A stretch of DNA of 27,652 nt from Actinomycetes bacterium (GTDB lineage Bacteria > Actinomycetota > Acidimicrobiia > Acidimicrobiales > CADCSY01), in the NCBI GenBank assembly GCA_025464025.1, contig JAODBP010000293.1, positions 1-27,652 of the forward strand, written 5' to 3'. The notes under the pieces were generated by a model, which ran no database searches, had not been told where the DNA came from, and saw nothing but the letters and a program-made list of their open reading frames with translations. Position numbers and translations under genes: made by a program. Positions 20,892 through 27,652 of this stretch are shown piece after piece (positions within the stretch are counted from its first letter, which is position 1; each line of letters begins with the position of its first letter).

Positions 20892-23555
20892 TCAGTCGCC
20901 GAGCAGGTCGACCAGGCCGGCCCGACCGTCGACCCCGAGCTTGGCGTAGGCGTTGTACAGGTGGGACTGCACGGTCCGGACCGACACGACCAGCTCGTCG
21001 GCGATCTGGCGATCGGCCAGCCCGCGGGCGGCGAGGCCGGCGATCTCGCTCTCCCGACGGGTGAGGGTGGCGGCCGGTCCGGAGACCAGCAGCCCCGGCG
21101 TGGCCACCCGCCCGCACCGGGCCGCCGCTGCCTGGCTGCGACGGCGCGCCGCGGCCGACGACGACATCCGCCCGGCCTCCTCGTGCATGCGGGCGGTCTG
21201 GGCGAAGGCCTCGGCCGCGAACAGGTCGTAGTCCATCGACGACCAGGCCTCGGCGACGGCGGCCAGACCCTCGGCGTCACCCTCGGCCGCCGCATCGGCC
21301 TGCCGGGCCATGGCGGACACGACGGCGCTGTCGGCGGCGACGGCCAGGGCGTGGAGCCTCGCCGTGACGGTCTGCGGGTGACCGAGGCGGACCAGGTCGT
21401 GGAGCGCCGCCGCCTCTCGCATGACGCGCCCGGCCTGGGCCTGGGTCTCGGCCGCCGCCTCCAGACGGCCGACGGCGATCGACACCCGGCCGTCGGCGAC
21501 GTCGAGCCACGCCCGGGCTCGCTGCCCCTCGGACCCCTCCGACGACGCGTCCTCGACGGCGTCGAGCTCGAGGCGAGCGGCGACGGCGTCGTCGACCGAC
21601 CCGGCGACGGCGGCGGCGTGGACCCGCAGCGCCCGGGCGATGTGGCGCAGGCCGTAGGCGTCGACGTCGACCAGGCGCCCGGCCGCCTCGGCGGCCAGCT
21701 CGGCGGCCCGATCGGCGTGGCCCCGCTCGAGGGCGAGGTGGGCGGCGAGGGCGGCGAACACACCCATGCTCGTCACGTCGTCGGTCCCGGCCGCGACGCC
21801 GTAGCACGACCGCACCAGCTCCTCGGCCTCCGCCATCCGCCCGTCGCAGGCCAGCAGCAACGTCCGCACCAGCGAGACCGACACGACGAGGTCGTTGCGG
21901 TCGCCGGTGACGAGGGCCGCGAAGGCGTCGTCGATCATGGCCAGCGCTTCGCCGATCCGCCCGGCCTCACCGAGGCCGATGGCGGCGGCGGCCAGGCCCA
22001 GCAGGCGATCGCCCCGTGCACCACCATCGGCGTCGATCACGGTGTGGGCGAGGGCCAGGGCGTCCTCGGGGGTCCCGCTCAGCGCCGTGACCATGGCCAG
22101 CGACGCCGAGGCCGCCACCTGGACGTCCGGGTCGCTGGCCCGGTCGGCGAAGGCCCGTAGCAGGGTCTGGGCCGGCGGTGCGTCGCCATGGCCGAAGAAC
22201 ACGTCGACGGCCCGCATCCGCACCAGCAGCAGCTCGTCGGCCTCACCCGAGGCCAGGCCCACGGCCTCGTCGTGGACGGCCGCGGCCTCGTCCTCACGCC
22301 CGAGCAGGGTCAGCAACCGGAACAGCAGCGCAGCGGCCGCCACCGACCGGCCACCGTCGAAGGCGCCACGGGCGAGCACGACCGCCTGCTCCAGGTGGCC
22401 GTACGTCGGGCGGAAGCCAGCCCCATCCGTCCCGTGCAGGGCCGACAGCAGCGTCCTGTCGCCGGCCGAGGCCAGCTCCTCGGCGGCCCGGAGCAGCGGC
22501 TCCCAGTCGTCGACCTCCCCGATCTCGCACCGCCAGAGGGCGAGGCGCACGGCATCGACGTCACGGCGGGCACCCCGCCCGCTGACGGCGTCGATGAGCT
22601 GGCGGCGCCGGGCCCGGCCGGCGGTGACGCTCATCGTGGCCCGCACCACCTCGCCGTGCAGCGGGTGGGCGAGCCGTACGAGGTTGCGGCGCCGATCGGC
22701 CCGTACGGCGAGCAGGCCGCGCTGCTCGAGCTTGGCCACGACGTCCTCGCCGGCGAGCGCCTCGATCGTGGCGAGCCCGAGGGGTTGGCCGAGGGCGAGC
22801 AGCTCGACCGCTACGCGCTCCTCGGGTGTGAGCGAGCCGACCCGTGCAGCCACCACCTCCTGGAGGCGCGAGCCGGCGCCGTTGACCCCGGCCGACAACG
22901 TCCACCGGCCCCGCTTGGGCACGAGCGCCCCGCGCTCGGTCGCGTCGAGCACGAGCTCGTGGACGAACAGCGCGTTGCCGCGCGTCGTCTCCCACACCCA
23001 GCGCCGGGCAGCCTGGTGGACCGGACCCTCGAGCACGAGACCGGCGAGGTGCTCGGTCTCCTCCCGGGCCAGCGCCAGCAGCTCGATGCGGCGCAGCATG
23101 CCCGCCTGCCACAACGTGACCAGGGTCGACGGGACGCCGCCACCCGAGCGGACGGTCAGCAGCACCCGCACCGAGGTCGAGGTCAGGAGGTGGCGGACGA
23201 ACGCCACGGAGACCTCGTCGAGGAGCTGGGCGTCGTCGATCGCGACGACGACCCGCTCGCCCTGGGCCGTCAGCACCCGGGCCGCCCGCAGGAAGCGAGC
23301 CACGTGGTCGCCGCTGTGATCACCGGCCAGGAGCGACGCGAACGGCGAGAACGGCGCGGCGACCGTCTCGGCGCCGGCGGCGACCGAGACGGTGGCCCAA
23401 CCCAGTGCCGCGGCCTGCTCGAGCGCCTCGGCGGCCAGGCGGGACTTGCCCACCCCGGCCACGCCGGAGAGCACGGCACCCCGCGCCGAGGCGAGCGATT
23501 CCAGTGCCTGTTCGAGCTCGTCCGCGCGGCCGACGAGAGGCCACGCCATCGGCAT
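20892..23555 (-). CDS. Large LuxR-family (LAL/MalT-like) ATPase transcriptional regulator
   Basis: 887 residues. Residues 1-~250 are a STAND/AAA-type NTPase: VGRADELEQAL start, Walker A GVAGVGKS (31-38), Walker B VVVAIDDAQ (102-110), LLTVRSGG and WETTRGNALFVHEL. A long alpha-helical, TPR-like middle (~330-800) probably senses a ligand or partner. A C-terminal LuxR HTH at 831-882 reads LTRRESEIAGLAARGLADRQIADELVVSVRTVQSHLYNAYAKLG-type (in two halves typical of the family). Length fits the LAL class. GGAG lies five bases before the ATG at 23555; an in-frame ATG at 23549 is the alternative. TAACCT lies nine bases upstream. It is flanked by the small HTH gene and the second beta-helix gene, so either may be a target. 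Confidence 0.92.
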   Translation of the reverse strand: MPMAWPLVGRADELEQALESLASARGAVLSGVAGVGKSRLAAEALEQAAALGWATVSVAAGAETVAAPFSPFASLLAGDHSGDHVARFLRAARVLTAQGERVVVAIDDAQLLDEVSVAFVRHLLTSTSVRVLLTVRSGGGVPSTLVTLWQAGMLRRIELLALAREETEHLAGLVLEGPVHQAARRWVWETTRGNALFVHELVLDATERGALVPKRGRWTLSAGVNGAGSRLQEVVAARVGSLTPEERVAVELLALGQPLGLATIEALAGEDVVAKLEQRGLLAVRADRRRNLVRLAHPLHGEVVRATMSVTAGRARRRQLIDAVSGRGARRDVDAVRLALWRCEIGEVDDWEPLLRAAEELASAGDRTLLSALHGTDGAGFRPTYGHLEQAVVLARGAFDGGRSVAAAALLFRLLTLLGREDEAAAVHDEAVGLASGEADELLLVRMRAVDVFFGHGDAPPAQTLLRAFADRASDPDVQVAASASLAMVTALSGTPEDALALAHTVIDADGGARGDRLLGLAAAAIGLGEAGRIGEALAMIDDAFAALVTGDRNDLVVSVSLVRTLLLACDGRMAEAEELVRSCYGVAAGTDDVTSMGVFAALAAHLALERGHADRAAELAAEAAGRLVDVDAYGLRHIARALRVHAAAVAGSVDDAVAARLELDAVEDASSEGSEGQRARAWLDVADGRVSIAVGRLEAAAETQAQAGRVMREAAALHDLVRLGHPQTVTARLHALAVAADSAVVSAMARQADAAAEGDAEGLAAVAEAWSSMDYDLFAAEAFAQTARMHEEAGRMSSSAAARRRSQAAAARCGRVATPGLLVSGPAATLTRRESEIAGLAARGLADRQIADELVVSVRTVQSHLYNAYAKLGVDGRAGLVDLLGD

Positions 23556-23707
23556 CCCGGCTCCAGGTTACGGGACAGACCACCACCCTGCGCGCTCGGA
23601 TCGGGGTCGAACGCCCGACCTTGCCCGGAGATGCACCAGTTGGTCGCCCACTCCCGGTGCCCGACACCGAAGCTCCCTGAAGCGTGCCGGAGGTCGGCGA
23701 CCGCCGA

Positions 23708-26392
23708 TCAGTCGGCGTCGCCGAAGGCGGCGGTGGTGCCATCGGCGGCGATGAGCCAGTAGCCCTTGCCGGTCGTCGTCGGAGCCAAGCCGGTGAACGT
23801 CTTGCCCGAGGTGGCGCCAGAGCCGGCGAAGCGAGCATCGCCGAAGGCGAACACGCCCCCGTCAGCCGCCACCAGCCAGTAGCCCTTGCCCGTCGTCGTC
23901 GGGGTCATGCCCACGATCGGCTTGGCCAGCTCCTTGCCGCCGGTCGAGCCGAAGAACCTGGCGTCGCCGTAGCTGAACACGCCGCCATCGGCGGCGACGA
24001 GCCAGTAGCCGTCACCCGACGGCGTCGGGTGCATGGCCACGATCGGCCTCACCAGCTTCAGGCTCCCGGTCGAGCCGTGGAACGTCGCCGTGCCGAAGCT
24101 GAACACGCCCCCATCGGCGGCCAGCAGCCAGTAGCCCGACGGCTCCCACCCGTCCTCGCCCTCGATGGCCGCCTCGTACCACGATGCCGCCGCCGCCATG
24201 CGGGTCCAGTGGATGCCCAGACCCACGATCGGCGACTGCAGCTTCGTGCCCACCTTGATGCCGCCGGCGTTGTCGTCCGGGTTCGTCGTGAACACCCGGC
24301 CGTCGGAGGTCACCGCGATCGAGTCCGTCCTCGACACCGCCGTCGAGGTGACCACCCGGCTCCCCGACGCGCTCGGAGGCAGCGGAACGTGGCGCACCTC
24401 GCCGTCCTCGATCACGAACGGTGAGCTCGACCCGTCCGACGGTGGCGAGCTCGGGGGCGGCGGAGCCGTCGTCGGCGGGGTCGACGGCGGGATCGCCGTA
24501 GAGGGCGTCGTCGTCGTCGTCTGCGGCACGAACACCGGCACCGTGGTCGACGTGGTCGGTGCCACGGTCGTCGTGGTCGTGGTCGGCAGGACCGTCGTGG
24601 ACGTCGTCGAGGTGGTCGACGGCACCGTCGTCGAGGTCGTGGTCGTCGTCGGCGCCACCGTGGTCGAGGTCGTGCTCGTGGTCGAGGGGGTCGACGTGCT
24701 GGTCGTCGTCGGTGCCACCGTGGTCGACGTCGTGCTGGTCGTCGTGGGCGCCACCGTCGTGGACGTCGTGGTGGTGGACGTCGAGGTCGTCGTCGACGTG
24801 GTGGTCGTGGTTGTTGTCGTCGTCGGCACGGCGTCGATCTCCACCGCACCCATGTCGAAGATGCCGCTGCGGAGCCAGCCGCGCTGGTCGGTCCTCGGGA
24901 CCTGGAAGTACGGGTCGCCGGTGTTCTTCACCGGGCTGGTGCCGGCCGGCATCCGGGTCAAGGTGGGCCCACCGTTGTCGGCGAGGGCGCCAAGCTGGGG
25001 GTCCACGGCGAGGAGGTTGCCGTCCGCGGTGGTGACGCCGGTGGTGCCGACGTCGCCGATGAGCGAGTGGGTCGCCGCCACGGTGACCTCACCGAGCACG
25101 TCGAGCGGGCTCCCGGCGTAGTCGCCGAACGTCAGCAGGTGGACCTTGCCGAGATCGGCGTTGCTGTTGCCCGACACGATCGAGCTCTCGATCGTGATGT
25201 CGGCGTTGTATCCCTCCGACGGCTGGTAGTGGGGGTCCCAGCTCTTGGTGTGGGCCGAGGCCACGACGCCGCCCACCTGGGCGGCGACGTTGCCGGTGAT
25301 CGTCGAGCTCTGGATGTCGACGGCGCCGCGGGTCACGGCCAGCGCCCCGGCGCTCCGGCCGGCGGTGTTGCCGGAGATCGTGGAGTTGATGACCGAGGTC
25401 AACCACGACTCGTCCTCGGCCTGCACCATGATGGCGCCCCCGTCGACCGCGGCCGTGTTCGCCGAGAACGTGCTCCCCTCCACCACCAACGGGCCGAGCG
25501 CCTGCGCCCACACGGCGCCGCCGCCGTCCCCGTTGCCGGTGATGCCGGCGTTGGTGCCCGTGCCGTAGCTGTGGTTGCCGGTGAACGTGCTGTCGGTGAT
25601 GGTCGCCGCCGCACCCGGCATCACCCGCATCGCCACGGCCCCACCCGACGCGCTGGCCTGGTTGCCGCTCATCGTGGTGCCGTCGAGGGCGATGTGGCTG
25701 GACGTCGCCGCATAGAGGGCACCGCCGCGGCCGTCGTCGGCGTGGTTCCCGCTCAGCACCGAGTCGACCATGGTCAGGTCCGCGGTCGGCCCACCGCTGA
25801 AGACCACGGCGCCGCCCTTCCGGGCGAAGTTGCCGCTCAGCACCACGTCGACCAGCGCGACGTCGACATCCCCGGCGGCGAGGAGGACACCGCCATCCTC
25901 GCCCGTGCGCACGCCGGAGACGGTGAGGTGGCTCATCGAGAACGACCCGGCGCTGTTCACCGCGAAGAGCCGCTGGCCGAGGTTGCGGCCACCGGTCGAC
26001 GTCAGCCCGGCGCTGATGGTCAGCCCGCCGGCCCCCGGGCCTTCGATGCTGAGCGGGTGGATGATCGCCTCGAACCTCCCGCTGGTCACGCCGATGGCAC
26101 TGATGCCGTCGGCGAACCCGATCACATCGGCATCGGCGTTGCCGTTGGCCAGGGTGATCGCCTCCCGCAACGTGAGGAGGCCATCGCCGCCGTCGACCGT
26201 GTCGGCCCCGCTCGTCACCGTGATCGTCACATCGGCCGAGGCCGGCAGCGCGGTGAGCAGGCCGAGCCCGCCGGCGAGCAGCGACGCGCCGGTGGCCACG
26301 GCGACGGCCGTGCGATGGCGACCACGGCGGGCCGCCCGGCGCTCGGCCCGGTTGCGAGGTTCAAGAGCGACCGAGAGGTCGCCGAAGGTCAT
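23708..26392 (-). CDS. Secreted right-handed beta-helix protein with Thr-rich linker and GYWL repeats (894 aa)
   Basis: Paralogue of the 1053-residue protein. From the ATG at 26392 it begins MTFGDLSVAL, basic NRAERRAARRGRHR, a hydrophobic segment and ASA at 51-53, exactly the position in the paralogue, which decides the start (an ATG at 26425 adds 11 residues). Residues ~54-515 are a beta-helix, opening with the CSLREAI-like LLTLREAITLANG and ending in DPQLGALADNGGPTLTRMPAGTSPVKNTG and TDQRGWLR. A ~135-residue Thr/Ser/Val/Pro linker follows. The C-terminal ~240 residues align with the paralogue throughout, with VGLGIHWTR and four GYWL repeats. Likely exported and surface-associated. A nine-codon frame (MPVAERAR) ends in ATGA over this start; chance is likely. 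Confidence 0.85.
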   Translation of the reverse strand: MTFGDLSVALEPRNRAERRAARRGRHRTAVAVATGASLLAGGLGLLTALPASADVTITVTSGADTVDGGDGLLTLREAITLANGNADADVIGFADGISAIGVTSGRFEAIIHPLSIEGPGAGGLTISAGLTSTGGRNLGQRLFAVNSAGSFSMSHLTVSGVRTGEDGGVLLAAGDVDVALVDVVLSGNFARKGGAVVFSGGPTADLTMVDSVLSGNHADDGRGGALYAATSSHIALDGTTMSGNQASASGGAVAMRVMPGAAATITDSTFTGNHSYGTGTNAGITGNGDGGGAVWAQALGPLVVEGSTFSANTAAVDGGAIMVQAEDESWLTSVINSTISGNTAGRSAGALAVTRGAVDIQSSTITGNVAAQVGGVVASAHTKSWDPHYQPSEGYNADITIESSIVSGNSNADLGKVHLLTFGDYAGSPLDVLGEVTVAATHSLIGDVGTTGVTTADGNLLAVDPQLGALADNGGPTLTRMPAGTSPVKNTGDPYFQVPRTDQRGWLRSGIFDMGAVEIDAVPTTTTTTTTTSTTTSTSTTTTSTTVAPTTTSTTSTTVAPTTTSTSTPSTTSTTSTTVAPTTTTTSTTVPSTTSTTSTTVLPTTTTTTVAPTTSTTVPVFVPQTTTTTPSTAIPPSTPPTTAPPPPSSPPSDGSSSPFVIEDGEVRHVPLPPSASGSRVVTSTAVSRTDSIAVTSDGRVFTTNPDDNAGGIKVGTKLQSPIVGLGIHWTRMAAAASWYEAAIEGEDGWEPSGYWLLAADGGVFSFGTATFHGSTGSLKLVRPIVAMHPTPSGDGYWLVAADGGVFSYGDARFFGSTGGKELAKPIVGMTPTTTGKGYWLVAADGGVFAFGDARFAGSGATSGKTFTGLAPTTTGKGYWLIAADGTTAAFGDAD
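24480..24835. repeat. Low-complexity GTCGTCG/GTGGTCG tract encoding a Thr-rich linker
   Basis: About 350 bases made of GTCGTC, GTGGTC and GTCGACGTC-like triplet-phased words. On the minus strand they encode repeated TTT, STT, VAPTTTST and TTSTTV motifs. The units are degenerate and in-frame, so this is a protein linker, not a CRISPR array. Length changes between strains are likely. Confidence 0.85.
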
Positions 26393-26501
26393 CGAGCACG
26401 TTCGGCGACAGGCATGCCTCCTCATCGACGCCGGAAGGCGGGTCCTGAAGGCAACAGACGCGCTACACGGCGTCGCCGCAGGCGATGCGCTTGGACGCGA
26501 C
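26393..26501. other. Gap before the second beta-helix gene
   Basis: About 110 bases between the rpoC terminator and the beta-helix start. On the minus strand GAGGAGG lies about 23 bases before the ATG at 26392, directly over the alternative ATG at 26425 and the small MPVAERAR frame. I see no convincing -10 element and no copy of the palindrome found near the other beta-helix gene. Confidence 0.3.
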
Positions 26502-26527
26502 GAGGCCCCCGCCGCAGCGGGGGCCTC
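26502..26527 (-). terminator. Strong hairpin after rpoC
   Basis: An 11-bp perfect stem, GAGGCCCCCGC (26502-26512) and GCGGGGGCCTC (26517-26527), with a four-base loop begins 21 bases after the rpoC stop. There is no U-run, as is common in GC-rich actinomycetes. It also shields the downstream beta-helix gene from read-through. Confidence 0.75.
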
Positions 26528-26548
26528 ACCTACGTCTGATGGAACTGG

Positions 26549-27652
<1,104 letters not shown>

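Noticed and set aside
22188..23762. Plus-strand open frames across the LuxR gene
   Set aside because: Antisense to a full LuxR-type protein with Walker A, Walker B and HTH motifs.
24480..24835. Possible CRISPR or minisatellite array
   Set aside because: Words are degenerate, triplet-phased and lack unique spacers of constant length; they encode a Thr-rich linker.
26502..26527. Riboswitch or attenuator near rpoC
   Set aside because: The structure is a single strong hairpin just after the rpoC stop; a terminator explains it fully.

Overview
The window is GC-rich and its genes use G or C at most third codon positions. Several genes start with GTG, and many starts lie 5-9 bases after a TANNNT-like hexamer, as expected of leaderless transcripts. 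The right edge carries the 3' part of rpoC, so this is a bacterial chromosome. The codon use, the septum-formation lipoprotein and the GYWLVAADGG-repeat surface proteins suggest an actinomycete, possibly Acidimicrobiia. The class is my inference, not something the sequence proves.

Region 1 (1-12703) is part of an extracellular contractile injection system (eCIS), a phage-tail-like device. A minus-strand structural run reads sheath, first tube protein, tail assembly protein, DUF6760 protein, second tube protein, and a very low-complexity Ala/Ser/Arg-rich protein that leaves the window on the left. Upstream of it on the same strand is a cargo run: a DUF4280 PAAR-like tip protein, two DUF4157 (eCIS core domain) proteins, and a YbjN-like protein that may be a cargo chaperone. 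One DUF4157 protein carries a C-terminal domain that reads like an actin-fragmin/PI3-PI4-kinase-type kinase. A divergent plus-strand gene encodes the AAA+ ATPase typical of eCIS loci. Spike, gp25-like, baseplate, tape-measure and cap genes are not in this window; they probably lie beyond the left edge.

Region 2 (12705-14768) holds a septum-formation-type lipoprotein, a non-hydrolysing UDP-GlcNAc 2-epimerase and a small Dabb-domain protein. The last two share an exact 26-bp promoter/start segment.

Region 3 (14809-26392) holds two large secreted right-handed beta-helix proteins of the same architecture, each ending in four GYWL-type repeats. Between them are a three-domain fusion (Asp/Asn hydroxylase-like, sulfotransferase, DUF4915/TIGR03032-like), a 59-residue sigma-region-4-like HTH protein, and a large LuxR-type ATPase regulator. 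A near-palindromic element occurs on both sides of the fusion gene.

Region 4 (26502-27652) is the rpoC terminator hairpin and the rpoC 3' end.

The most novel-looking content is the eCIS cargo cassette: a putative kinase cargo, and a second cargo overlapping a chaperone-like gene, set next to a tip protein.
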